From the NCBI RefSeq assembly GCF_008326425.1, contig NZ_AP018929.1, positions 2,122,875 through 2,186,874 on the forward strand: a DNA stretch of 64,000 nucleotides, written 5' to 3'. This DNA comes from Sulfuracidifex tepidarius (GTDB lineage: Archaea > Thermoproteota > Thermoprotei_A > Sulfolobales > Sulfolobaceae). Below the pieces are notes generated by a model that saw nothing but the letters and a program-made list of their open reading frames with translations, was not told where the DNA came from and ran no database searches. Of this stretch, positions 1-8,355 are shown one piece after another (position 1 is the stretch's first letter; every line of letters begins with the position of its first letter). Both the position numbers and the translations under genes were made by a program.

Positions 1-1438
1 GACTGGAGCTGGGAAGACCACAACCATAATCTCTCTGATAACATCAATAAGGAAGGCATACAATAATGCAATAATAATGATATTCGACCCTCACGGCGAT
101 ATGGCAGAAGAAGTAGCCTCCTATTTCGCCGATAACGAGAATTTAATATACTTCCACCCAGTTGAGGCTCCTCTCTCAATCAATCCCCTAGCTTTGCCCA
201 ATTTGCCTAATAAAGAACAAGCGTTGTTGTTAGGTTTCAGCAACGTTATGGAGATATTCGAGAAATTATTCGGCCTTAAGGACACTGCAGTGTATGTTAA
301 GTACATCATTCAGGTTTCAATGCAATTGCTCTACTCAAAAACTCCAGAACCCACGTTTAGGGACCTTTACAGGATCATCTACAAGCTGAGAACAGGGGAA
401 ATAGATTTGCCGGTAGACGACCCTACGTGGGAAAGTAAGCTAGAAATGTTCCAGAACATGCAGGAGCAAAGTTTCTTATCCGCAATCTCTAGGTTGGAAA
501 TGCTAGGGACAAATCCATTATTACTTAAGATATTCAGTAAGACAAAGATAGACGATAATGAGTTATTCAAGCCTGGAAATATTATAGTAATAAACGCATC
601 GAAAGCAGCTGTAGGAAATGACGCTTCATTTCTAATATTAGCTGGATGGATCTTTAAGACGTGGTATTATGCGTTGGCTAGAGCTGCATTGAATATGGAA
701 AGGATCCCAATCATAGCATTTATGGACGAGTTCCAAAATATCGCTTCCCTTAGCGTGATAGACGATATCTTAAGTGAAGCTAGAAAATATGCAATGCATA
801 TCATAATGGCGCACCAGCATACTGGACAGTTAGATATGTCACTAATTAAATCAATAATGAGTAATACGGGAGTTAAGATGTTAATGAAGGAACAAGGTGA
901 TGACGCCAAAGCATTTGCAAAGATATTCCCAGATTTCGGCTCCGAACTAGAAAAGACGCTGCCAGGTTTAGGAGTAGGCGAAGCAGTAGTAATTATTACA
1001 CCGAGGAAAGAAGGGGATAAGGTAGTTCCAGTAAGGGTTAAGATAAACTACGTCCCCACTAAAAAGGATCCGGAGAAGCTGAAGAAGGTAATAGAGAGAA
1101 TGCAGAAATACGCGACTGGAGAAGTGCCGAAGAATGAAGACATAGAGAGTATAGTAAATCCAATTATGAAATACATAGAGAAACCTCAAGTACTGGAACA
1201 GCTTGTCCTCTACCACATCTTCAGAAATGGGAAGAAGATGTATTTAGTAGACTTACTAAAGGAATTAGGCCTGGATAGGGATAAGGTAAATGACGTTGTA
1301 AATAAGCTGGAGAAGTTAGGTTATATAGATGTTGAAAAGGAAGGGAATAAGAAGATCCTTTACTACGGTAAAGGGTTATTCGGAAATGTGAAGGCGGCCG
1401 CTCCTTCGCAAGTTTCCTTATGTAGAAATGAAATGTAA
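1..1438 (+). CDS. HerA/VirD4-type ATPase of an integrated plasmid or virus (5' end outside window)
   Basis: The reading frame is already open at base 2, where it encodes a Walker A motif (TGAGKTTT), so the gene starts left of the window. An ATG at 77 is internal. Further motifs are DPHGD just after the P-loop, a Walker B (AFMDEFQN, about bases 716-740) and an AHQHTGQL motif. These fit the HerA/VirD4/TraG-like ATPases that pump DNA in crenarchaeal conjugative plasmids and viruses. The last 80 residues look like a winged helix (LLKELGLDRDKVNDVVNKLE). The final ~25 codons overlap the 3' end of the convergent integrase fragment, and the tail (KAAAPSQVSLCRNEM) looks unnatural, so the 3' end may be a recombination junction. 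The sequence is more AT-rich than most of the window, which fits foreign origin. The exact family is uncertain. Confidence 0.75.
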   Translation, partial: TGAGKTTTIISLITSIRKAYNNAIIMIFDPHGDMAEEVASYFADNENLIYFHPVEAPLSINPLALPNLPNKEQALLLGFSNVMEIFEKLFGLKDTAVYVKYIIQVSMQLLYSKTPEPTFRDLYRIIYKLRTGEIDLPVDDPTWESKLEMFQNMQEQSFLSAISRLEMLGTNPLLLKIFSKTKIDDNELFKPGNIIVINASKAAVGNDASFLILAGWIFKTWYYALARAALNMERIPIIAFMDEFQNIASLSVIDDILSEARKYAMHIIMAHQHTGQLDMSLIKSIMSNTGVKMLMKEQGDDAKAFAKIFPDFGSELEKTLPGLGVGEAVVIITPRKEGDKVVPVRVKINYVPTKKDPEKLKKVIERMQKYATGEVPKNEDIESIVNPIMKYIEKPQVLEQLVLYHIFRNGKKMYLVDLLKELGLDRDKVNDVVNKLEKLGYIDVEKEGNKKILYYGKGLFGNVKAAAPSQVSLCRNEM

Positions 1439-2289
1439 GCCCTCTTTGTCGCACTATTTTTCATTAATTTAATTATCCCATTCTCTAGATCTACTTGTTC
1501 TACAGAAAGAGAATAGACTTCCCCTACTCTTAATCCAGTCTCTGCAAGGATAAGAAAGAATGTCTTTGCACCTAAATGACCTATCAACTGAAATATATTC
1601 TTTAATATCTCTAAGGAAAGAGGAGGAGGGGAGTATTTGTAATCCACCTTTGGCACTCTGAATGAATTATAAAGTATCTGTCCCAAAATGGGATTTCTAC
1701 TTGCTACTACTTCTTTGATAAAGAGTTTAAGCGTGTTAGCCCTATGCCTCGCTACGTTGGGTCCTTCTTCTGTCATTAATTCTAATATGTATTCTTTCAA
1801 GGACTCAGGCGAGAGTGAAAAGCCTAAATCCCTCATGGCGTATTTTATATGTCTAAGTCTTTCGTCTCTAGTTGCTTTGCTCTTCTGCTCTAATATTTTC
1901 TCAAACAGTTTTAGGTCCTCTTCAGTGACTACGTAACTATTCGTATTCTGTCTAACATACTCTCCTAAGAACCTATTTAACATCATAAAAAGCAAAGAAC
2001 GGAACTGTGGATCCTCCACTGCAGTGTTTATTACTTTTAGTAGGTCGTTTATATCCGCTTTCTCTATCTTCTTACCGTAAATTATTCTAGCTATTTCATC
2101 TGGTGCTAAGAATTGCAGCACTTTCTCAATTACTTCTTTAGGTATTTCTCTCAGCCCTTTCTTATATCTCCAACCTGAAGCTTTAGAGATTCCTAATTGC
2201 TCATATGTTATTCCTTTTTCCTCAGTTGCATATGTAAATAATCTGATTTTTTGCTCATTTGTGAGCTTATCTATATCTATTAAGGCCAT
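1363..2289 (-). pseudogene. Tyrosine recombinase (integrase), N-terminal part only
   Basis: This 308-codon frame has an N-terminal helix-turn-helix-like segment (YEQLGISKASGWRYKKG), a central helical domain and the start of the catalytic domain with the active-site Arg motif (ETGLRVGEVYSL). It then runs into unrelated sequence (from about base 1440 downward) before the HxxR and the nucleophile Tyr appear. Tyrosine integrases of pNOB8-like plasmids and SSV-type viruses have these motifs in the following ~100 residues, so this copy is 3'-truncated and should be inactive alone. It resembles the int(N) half made when SSV-type elements integrate, but no tRNA-like sequence is seen at the break, so a later deletion is as likely. 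ATG at 2289 is preceded by a GGAGG-like site (2291-2298), directly beside the end of the tnpB element. Confidence 0.75.
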
Positions 2290-2297
2290 CTGACCTC

Positions 2298-3785
2298 CTC
2301 CCCGCCCTGAAGGGCGAGGGTTCCCCGAGGTCTCAAGGGTTACACCCCTTTACGGGTGCTACTCCGTTATGAAATACTAGGAAAGACAACGGTTTTTTAA
2401 CTGTTAACACTACTTTGTCTATCGCTTTCTTAAGAATGTTTAAAGCACCGTTCAAGTCGCTGTGCAATTTATGACCTAAAGGACAGCTTACTACTCCCCT
2501 AGGGTGTCTCTTCACTTCCACGTTATGGTAAGCACATAGCCTTGAAGTATTGTATTCAACAACTTCATACACTTTCATACCGTATTCTTGAGCCTTTAAT
2601 TCAATAGCTTCCATTAACTTGCGGTAAGACCACATGTTCACTGTGAACTTGTTGCCCTTGTCTTGTGCAATGTTGAAGGGGTAACCCAAGTAGATTGTAG
2701 ATACACCTAGAACGTGCAATTTCTTAACCAAATGTGACGCAAGGTTTCTATATAAGTGAAGCAAACGATTGTATAGCTTCTTAAACAACCTCCTCTTCCC
2801 TCTTACTAACTCCTCATAAGCTTCGTATTCACCAATGTTTTTAGTTTTGTCCGCTAACGATTGTGCGTCGGCGATCTTCCTTTGTAAGTAGAAGTAGTCC
2901 TCCTTAGCCCTAACACCCTTGTAGAGTAACCACGTTCCGTCGTTCACGACAACACTTGCTAATACATTGATGCCTAAGTCTATGGAGGCTATCTTATTTC
3001 CTTTCGGTGTTTCAATCTGGATTGACTTTCTTTCACCGTGAACAATATACTTGCTCTTCTTACCAGTCTTTGTTTCTTCAACCCCAACTTCAACTGGTAT
3101 GTGGGCATACCAGTGATTCGTAGTTTCATCATAGATGATCTCTAACCTACCTTGTTTACCGTACCACTTTAACCTACCTACAAACTCTATCTCCATGTGG
3201 AAGTCCTTAAAGATTATTACATGTCTTTCTTCATCAACGTCATAACGATCTTGTCTTACTACAAGGATTAGCTTTACTTCTCTTAGTCTCTCTGTCCTTC
3301 CAATACCTTGGTGGTGAAACGTAGTTCGTGTGTGATGGTAGTTTCCCTTGCTTTTTCAACTTCAGTAATGAAAAGAATGAACTCCACGCTTCGTTATTCT
3401 TCTGCATAACAGCTTGAGCGTTAACACCTAGAGTGCTTTTGTACTTCTCATAGTACTTGTCCCACGTTCCTTTTAGATCTACTTTTTCCCCATGGAAAAA
3501 TTGCTGTCTTCTCTCATAGTTTAACCCATTGAATAACTTGGAACATTCATTAGCTAATCTTCTCAATTTTCTTTCTTGAAAACCGTTTGGCAAGAGACGT
3601 ACTATGTTAGTCCTCTTGTTTGAATACTCAACTTCGTAGACACCCTCCTCTGGTATTGCGGGAGTAAATGTCGGCTCCCGCTCCTCATCCTCTGAAGGTT
3701 GACCAGAAGAGGGCGTCATAAAGAAGAATGTGTAAAAGAAGCTTAAAACTTTTTACCCCGCCCTGAAGGGCGAGGTTTGCCCTCT
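2298..3785 (-). mobile_element. IS200/IS605-family (IS1341-type) element, tnpB only
   Basis: A tnpB pseudogene is bounded by two near-identical short palindromes: CCCGCCCTGAAGGGCGAGG at about 2302-2321 and again at about 3758-3777. Imperfect hairpins at both ends are typical of single-strand transposing IS200/IS605 elements. No tnpA is present, so the element would need transposase in trans. It sits just upstream of the integrase start, between the integrase and the tRNA fragment. Exact ends are not resolved. Confidence 0.7.
2333..3719 (-). pseudogene. tnpB: TnpB RNA-guided nuclease, frameshifted
   Basis: Two frames together encode one TnpB-like protein. The N-terminal part (3719 to about 3290) carries the helical RNA-binding region. 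The rest (about 3290 to 2333) carries RuvC-I (ASIDLGINVLAS), a zinc-ribbon-like CAYH...CPLGH and RuvC-III (HSDLNGALNIL). They differ by one frameshift near 3290: the upstream frame would stop at 3240, while the other frame reads on through V-K-L-I-L-V-V-R-Q-D into the downstream ATG at 3196. At the RuvC-II position the sequence is IYLGYPFN rather than the usual acidic motif, which may mark a divergent subgroup. TnpB proteins cut DNA guided by RNA from the element's end. This copy should be inactive unless the frameshift is translationally bypassed or a sequencing error. Confidence 0.75.
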
Positions 3786-3897
3786 TTTTTATCATTAGTT
3801 TCCAGTTTGGGTTTAAGATGGTTTCCGATTTTTCCTAGATGGTTTCCGACCTCAGTCATAACCCCTCATCTGACCTTTCAATTTAAGGAAAAATTAG

Positions 3898-3938
3898 TGC
3901 CGCGGCCGGGATTTGAACCCGGGTCACGGGCTCGAAAG
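3898..3938 (-). repeat. 3' fragment of a tRNA-Glu(UUC) gene: probable attachment site
   Basis: On the minus strand this stretch reads as the anticodon loop (CTTTCGA, anticodon TTC), the 3' half of the anticodon stem (GCCCG), a complete T arm (CCGGG-TTCAAAT-CCCGG) and the 3' acceptor strand CCGCGGC with discriminator A. The 5' half of the tRNA is absent: sequence upstream of the anticodon loop is amidohydrolase coding DNA. The 3' half of a tRNA gene from the anticodon loop on is the usual att site of SSV/pNOB8-type integrases, so this is best read as an att remnant marking one edge of the integrated element. It is not a functional tRNA gene. Confidence 0.85.
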
Positions 3939-4622
3939 GTCTACGCTTCAGGGGCTTTCTCCCAAGGAGGGAAAGTTAAGGTAGCCCTAACCATAGACGA
4001 CCTCAAGGCAATAGTTGACGAAGCCCACAGCGCAGGCCTCAGGGTCGCGTCCCACGCGTACGGTGAGGAAGCAATAGCCAACAGTATTGACGCAGGGGTC
4101 GACACTCTGGAACACGGCTTAGGTCTGAACGAGGAACTAGCCAAGGAGATCAAGAGGAAGGGCATATGTTACGTGCCGACCTTAGCTACTTACGAAGTCA
4201 ACCCTAAGATATCCAAGTTAAGAGAAGAAATAAGGGAGAAAAGGGAGGAGTTAATAAGTACTCACTTCACAGAGGACATGAGAATCGCAGTTTCATTGGG
4301 GTTAAAGATTGTTGCAGGGACGGACTTCGTTGGTTCCTCAGATAGACCTCACGGTATGAACTACAAGGAGATCGTGCTCCTCAGCAAATACATGGGATTT
4401 AGCGGGTCTCTATCGGCTTCAACATCCTCCGCTTCAGAGTGCCTGGGTATCAGGGCGGGTAAAATCGAGGAAGGTTACCCCGCAGACATAACGGTCTTTG
4501 GTGAAGTTAAGACTGCCGAAGACTTGAACCCTTTTAACGTGAAGTACACCATTAAAGGAGGAGTAGTATATAATGCAGGATCCCTCAGGGACACGTTCTG
4601 GGGTACGATAAAGAGGTCATGA
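3936..4622 (+). pseudogene. Amidohydrolase-family protein, 5'-truncated at the tRNA fragment
   Basis: The C-terminal ~225 residues of a metal-dependent amidohydrolase are recognisable: KVYASGAF at the break, then EAHSAGLRVASHAYG (metal-binding His), GVDTLEHGLGL, KIVAGTDF (catalytic Asp) and the closing GKIEEGYPADITVF typical of imidazolonepropionase/prolidase-like enzymes of ~390 residues. The N-terminal half with the HxH metal motif is missing. Homology begins exactly where the tRNA-Glu fragment ends, so the frame's upstream extension to 3777 is not real coding sequence. No start codon or promoter remains for the fragment. Its original substrate cannot be told from this part. Confidence 0.8.
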
Positions 4623-4768
4623 GTTACTTGTGGTCCTTTACTGTATGAAACTCTCCGCGATGTTCTTCTCTATCTTTAATTAAGAGTCTATCACTTCACA
4701 GAATATCTTCTTTTATCTTTCCAATCCAAATAGAATTCTAGGACACCATGAGAATGGATTGAACAGTA

Positions 4769-4778
4769 TTTATAAATA
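4769..4778 (+). promoter_or_regulatory. TATA-like box of cyanase gene
   Basis: TTTATAAATA lies about 90 bases upstream of the cyanase start and is the best archaeal TATA match in this intergenic region. A transcript from it would have a leader of about 65 bases, in line with the Shine-Dalgarno-like AGGTG at 4851-4855. Confidence 0.5.
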
Positions 4779-4865
4779 CGCCAATAAAGTAGCAACATTG
4801 TATTGAAGTCATGCCTAAAAAGTTAATAATGCCTTAACGTGATAAAGATAAGGTGTAAATTTTCT

Positions 4866-5315
4866 ATGCTAGATAAATCTAAAGCTAGAGATCTCATGCT
4901 CCAGAGAAAGAGGGAAAAGAAGCTAACATGGGAGGAAATATCAAAGCACATAGGAAGAAGCCCAGTTTATACATCCATGTTGCTTTACGGCTATGGCCAA
5001 GCAACTGAGGAGGAAGCTGAGGGTTTGGTGAAGATATTGGAATTACCTCCAGAATACAAGGAGGTCTTGATGGATGTACCTATGAGGACTCCCTCTCAAC
5101 CCTGGCCTCCCACAGATCCCTTTGTATACAGACTTTATGAGGCAGTTCTCCTTTACGGACCCGCAATAAAGGACGTAGCCCATGAGATGTTTGGAGACGG
5201 GATAATGAGCATGATAGATGTGATGATAGATGTAGACAAGGTCAAGGATGAGAAAGGGAACGAAAGGATGTTGCTTAAGTTCAATGGAAAATGGTTAAAG
5301 TATAGTAGATGGTAA
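4866..5315 (+). CDS. cynS: Cyanate hydratase (cyanase)
   Basis: Cyanase converts cyanate and bicarbonate to ammonia and CO2 in the cytoplasm, for detoxification or nitrogen supply. The 149-residue protein has the normal family length. Its N-terminal half is a helix-turn-helix-like domain (LTWEEISKHIGRSPVYTSMLLYG). The C-terminal catalytic part contains PFVYRLYEAV, with the Arg and Glu of the active site, and SMIDVMIDV, with the catalytic Ser. The start is taken at ATG 4866 because it follows AGGTG at a good spacing and begins MLDKSKAR like other cyanases; a GTG at 4839 would add nine residues. The gene stands alone between the truncated amidohydrolase and a ureohydrolase. With the urease and ureohydrolases here it fits a nitrogen-scavenging theme. 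Confidence 0.93.
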   Translation: MLDKSKARDLMLQRKREKKLTWEEISKHIGRSPVYTSMLLYGYGQATEEEAEGLVKILELPPEYKEVLMDVPMRTPSQPWPPTDPFVYRLYEAVLLYGPAIKDVAHEMFGDGIMSMIDVMIDVDKVKDEKGNERMLLKFNGKWLKYSRW

Positions 5316-5387
5316 TAAAAGGAAATACAGCGTTATATACATAAAAAATAAATAAAATAAAAAGAAGAGAGGCTAAAATTCTTGTCA

Positions 5388-6338
5388 CTAAGTTAGCTCT
5401 TTTTTAGTTTCGTTTTCTAGCAACTCTTCATTTCCAGTTTCTCTGGCCTTCACACTAGCTCCTTCGTAAAGTAAATAACTTGCTAAAAGCGAAGTGACCT
5501 CGCTTACATCGTAAGGAGGAGATACTTCCACTACGTCCATCCCAACTAAATCCACGTTCAGGCTTCTCATGATTTTGAGCATTTCATAGCTAGTAAGACC
5601 TCCCACCTCGGGTGTACCAGTCCCTGGAGCAAACGCTGGGTCAACTACATCTATGTCTAGAGAAATATAGACCTTCCCTTTGATTGAGTTCAGCTTAGAA
5701 ATTACGTCGTTCATGTTCTCCTTCACCTGCTCTACGTAAACAACGTTAATTCCTAGGTCTTCTACTTCTTTGATATCATTTTTAGAGTAAAGGGGAGACC
5801 TTATTCCTACTTGATAAACCTCCCCTACCAAGCCCATCTCTATCGCTCTCCTCAACCAAGTTCCGTGGGTAAACCTCTTCCCCCAATACGAATCCCAAGT
5901 GTCGAAATGAGAGTCGAAATGTATTAAGTTGACCTTGCCTGCCTTGGAGAGCGACATGAGTACTGGAAGTGTTATAGAGTGATCCCCTCCTGCTATGAAA
6001 GGTGCTTCATAGTCCTTTACGTTGTCTAACCATTCCTCTACTTTCATCATTGTATCCTCAGTTGAACCTGGTACAACATTTACGTCTCCATGGTCACACA
6101 TGTTGAGAATATCGAAAGGATATGTATCCTGAAAACGATTGTAAGGTCTAAGCATCCTGGAGGCTTCCCTTATAGCCCTAGGGCCGAACCTAGCACCTGG
6201 CCTAAAGGAAGTGGCATCATCGAAAGGTATTCCAAGGAAAAAAGCCTTGACTTCCTCTCCCTCTTTACACTCCGGGAGCCTACCAAAGGTGGTTATTTGA
6301 GTAAACCTCGGCGACTCCAAAGCATCTATTTGACGCAT
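5388..6338 (-). CDS. Ureohydrolase (agmatinase / guanidino-acid hydrolase family), copy 1
   Basis: A member of the arginase/agmatinase family, binuclear metalloenzymes that hydrolyse guanidino groups to urea plus an amine. All metal-ligand motifs are present: AGGDHS, FDSHFDTWD and SLDIDVVDPAFAPGTGTPEVGG. The N-terminus (MRQIDALESPRFTQITTFGRLP) resembles guanidinobutyrase/guanidinopropionase-type enzymes more than E. coli SpeB, so the substrate may be a guanidino acid rather than agmatine; this is inference. Length (316) is normal; the last ~15 residues (ETGNEELLENETKKELT) form a polar tail absent from copy 2. ATG 6338 is chosen because it matches the start of copy 2 and has an A/T-rich box about 26-36 bases upstream (6363-6374), suggesting a leaderless transcript. 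Urea produced could feed the urease at 48-52 kb. Confidence 0.9.
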   Translation of the reverse strand: MRQIDALESPRFTQITTFGRLPECKEGEEVKAFFLGIPFDDATSFRPGARFGPRAIREASRMLRPYNRFQDTYPFDILNMCDHGDVNVVPGSTEDTMMKVEEWLDNVKDYEAPFIAGGDHSITLPVLMSLSKAGKVNLIHFDSHFDTWDSYWGKRFTHGTWLRRAIEMGLVGEVYQVGIRSPLYSKNDIKEVEDLGINVVYVEQVKENMNDVISKLNSIKGKVYISLDIDVVDPAFAPGTGTPEVGGLTSYEMLKIMRSLNVDLVGMDVVEVSPPYDVSEVTSLLASYLLYEGASVKARETGNEELLENETKKELT

Positions 6339-6539
6339 AAGATGAAGTCGCTTATACAGTTGATAAGCTTTAATGTAGAAATATGGAAATTGTTCAATAT
6401 ATACAAGACAAGCTATATAGGAATTTTAAGGAGGTCAGGTTAGCGTCTCTGTGTCTACTTAAAGCAGGGGACAGAAACATGTACCTAGTATTTCACTTCT
6501 TATACTTAGTCCTTAAAGGACAAGGTAACTTCATCTAGA

Positions 6540-7372
6540 GATGTCCAAGGTTCGCCGCACTTCGCACTGTACGCTAGGTCTCGTTCTCTTAGATACGGAG
6601 CGTAGGGACCTCTTAGCTCTCAAGGTTAAAATCCGTATAGGCCTTCGAGTAAGGCTTCCCCTTCAGCACTGCCCGAGGTCTCCCCCAGGCTTCTATCAGG
6701 AGGGTAAGGCGGTAGGTAAAAGGACTCCACGTTATCCTCCTCGACCTCGAGGAACTTCCTCATTTTACGTGTATCCTGGAGTTGTCCATCGCCACCTTCA
6801 CGTGCTTCATCACCTTCCTCAAGTGGGGTATGTCTCCGGAGTTCAGTGAGGCTTCTCGTAGGTCGACTAGGTAAAGCTAATCCACCTTCTGGCCGCTGTT
6901 CACCTTATCCGCGTAACTCTTCCCGTCGTTGAGCCATCATTTTCCCCCGACCTTCCCCCGACCCCCTTATTCACGGGGGAAAAGTAACACTCGTGGAATG
7001 CACGTACCCTGTGTTCCTCCCCTATTTTTAAAAGCCTCTCCCCTTCCTCCTCTCCCCGTTTCTCTACGGTCTCCTCGTCTCTGACGTAGGCCCTCTTGTC
7101 TTTCTCGTACTTGAAGCCGGTTTTCCTGAGATGGCCAAAACTCTTCGGGTTCTACTTTATCCCGAAATCTCTCTCAATCGCGCGTTATTAACTTCAAGGT
7201 CCAGAAGTGGTAGTTTAACCCGAAATCCCTAAGGATCGTCTAGACATATTTCTTCTCCTTTCTTGATCTCTACACCGAACTTCTTTAATAGCTCCTCCCC
7301 ATTAACGTTGTATTCCTACCTAAGATCGGACTTTCCACAAAGCTCTCCAACTCTATTTTCCCTATTTTTATA
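6540..7372 (-). pseudogene. IS630-family transposase relic
   Basis: No intact frame is present. Minus-strand translation in shifting frames gives pieces of an IS630-like DDE transposase: a winged-helix-like start (LLKKFGVEIKKGEE), a stretch equivalent to RKTGFKYEKDKRAYVRDEETVEKRGEE, FHECYFSP, VKVAMDNSRIH and the C-terminal hallmark FYLPPYPPDRSLGE (compare LPPYSPxLNPIE). At least four frameshifts or stops separate these, so it is a dead copy. Short direct repeats flank it (CTTAAAGGACAAGGTAAC near 6511 and CTTAAAAGACAAGGTTAT near 7383); whether they belong to the element is unclear. Confidence 0.65.
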
Positions 7373-7380
7373 CTTTGTCA

Positions 7381-7540
7381 GGCCTTAAAAGACAAGGTTA
7401 TATTTCAAATATACGCAAGTTTCGAGACATTAACGTCAAACACGAAGAGACCCCCACACTCCGTGTCTGGAGGCTAATGACCTAACAGCGTGAGGAGGTA
7501 CGGCTGACTTGGACGTCAATACTGGGTGAAGTTGCCTTGT
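7381..7540. repeat. Diverged non-coding repeat, copy A (copy B at 53617-53770)
   Basis: About 150 bases here resemble 53617-53770: both have a TTTATATTTC-like A/T-rich box, then TTCGAGACATT(A/G)ACGT, ACAC(A/G)AAGAGA and CTCCGTGTCTGG in the same order and spacing. In both copies ACAC/GTGT segments could form a hairpin. No coding frame is conserved between them. They may be ends of a lost mobile element or a small RNA gene family. Confidence 0.5.
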
Positions 7541-7543
7541 TCT

Positions 7544-7807
7544 TTAAAGCCTGATGAAGTATATTCTAGCCTTAGCGACTTTAGTCCTAACAATACCGTT
7601 AAGTGTAGCGTAAGTTCTCCAGTAGCTCTCGTCTAACTCTACACTGTTTATTTTTGGGTATAACGGGTTCGCTAAAAGCAAATAACCTGAGAAGCTCGTG
7701 TCTATTGAAGCATTGACCTCAATCGACATGTGTTTAACTATATCCGTAACGGTTATGGGAACTTCAGGTCTGTCACCTATTCTAAAGCAATCGAGGACCA
7801 TACCCAT
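7544..7807 (-). CDS. Small clan AA (retropepsin-like) aspartic protease, probably C-terminally truncated
   Basis: The 87-residue frame contains SIEVNASIDTSFSGYLLL, which fits the catalytic D-T-(S/G) and hydrophobic flank of the small archaeal 'clan AA aspartic protease' family (DTGFSGxLxL). These proteins are usually about 110-130 residues. Here the frame stops soon after VKAxIYFIRL, so a C-terminal part with the GxxxL motif appears missing. It lies just downstream of a broken DUF5678-like gene, a partner often seen in a putative two-gene cassette. ATG 7807 is the only reasonable start. The function of such pairs is not established and a toxin-antitoxin role is only a suggestion. This copy may be inactive. 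Confidence 0.5.
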   Translation of the reverse strand: MGMVLDCFRIGDRPEVPITVTDIVKHMSIEVNASIDTSFSGYLLLANPLYPKINSVELDESYWRTYATLNGIVRTKVAKARIYFIRL

Positions 7808-7864
7808 TCTCCAATTTCTTGTCTTGAATAATTTTTATTACTTATCATATACTTATTATACTCC

Positions 7865-8143
7865 TTAGCTCTCAAGGGCCTTCTTCTCGTCCTTAAAGGA
7901 CCCCACGTATTTACCGTCGCACACTAAAACGTAATTCCCCTCATTTAGAGCCTTCATTGCCTCGGGAGTAGTTTTAAGGACGGTGTAGTTTTGGTCCGAA
8001 ACGCTGTCTGTAACATTGAGCTAAAGCGATATAGCTTGCTGAATGGCATAGGAAACGTTAATCCCGAGTAATGCAGCCTTAGCCTTCAACATTTTGTAAA
8101 GTTATTCGTCCATGTTTTTTATAAGAACCTTCGTCGTCCATAG
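7865..8143 (-). pseudogene. DUF5678-like small protein, broken by stops
   Basis: Minus-strand reading gives TTKVLIKNMDE-stop-LYKMLKAKAALLGINVSYAIQQAISL-stop-LNVTDSV and then TPEAMKALNEGNYVLVCDGKYVGSFKDEKKALES-stop. The last part fits DUF5678 (GxYVxxxDGKxVxxxxD), and the front looks like a short ribbon-helix-helix/antitoxin-type domain. Two in-frame stops and no in-frame ATG make it a pseudogene. It ends 58 bases upstream of the aspartic-protease gene, consistent with a former two-gene operon. Confidence 0.5.
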
Positions 8144-8355
8144 GTCAATTTTCGATTATATATAATTAATAAAGTTTATCTTTATTAACTATATTAGAAC
8201 ATTCATGAATAAGTATAATGAGATTGATCTATAAAGTAGAAGTAATTCCAGATTTTCGATCTCAGGACCTTCTTGGCTCCAGGTAAGAATATATCGAAGG
8301 TGAAGAGGCTAGAGTCAACTGTGACGTGATATTGAGAGAGATGACTATCTTCGTT

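Noticed and set aside
3777-3935. N-terminal extension of the amidohydrolase reading frame (through the tRNA fragment)
   Set aside because: The frame is open by chance: this part is non-coding DNA and tRNA-derived sequence, without amidohydrolase similarity.
3898-3938. A functional tRNA-Glu gene
   Set aside because: Only the part from the anticodon loop to the 3' end is present; the D arm and 5' acceptor strand are replaced by protein-coding DNA.
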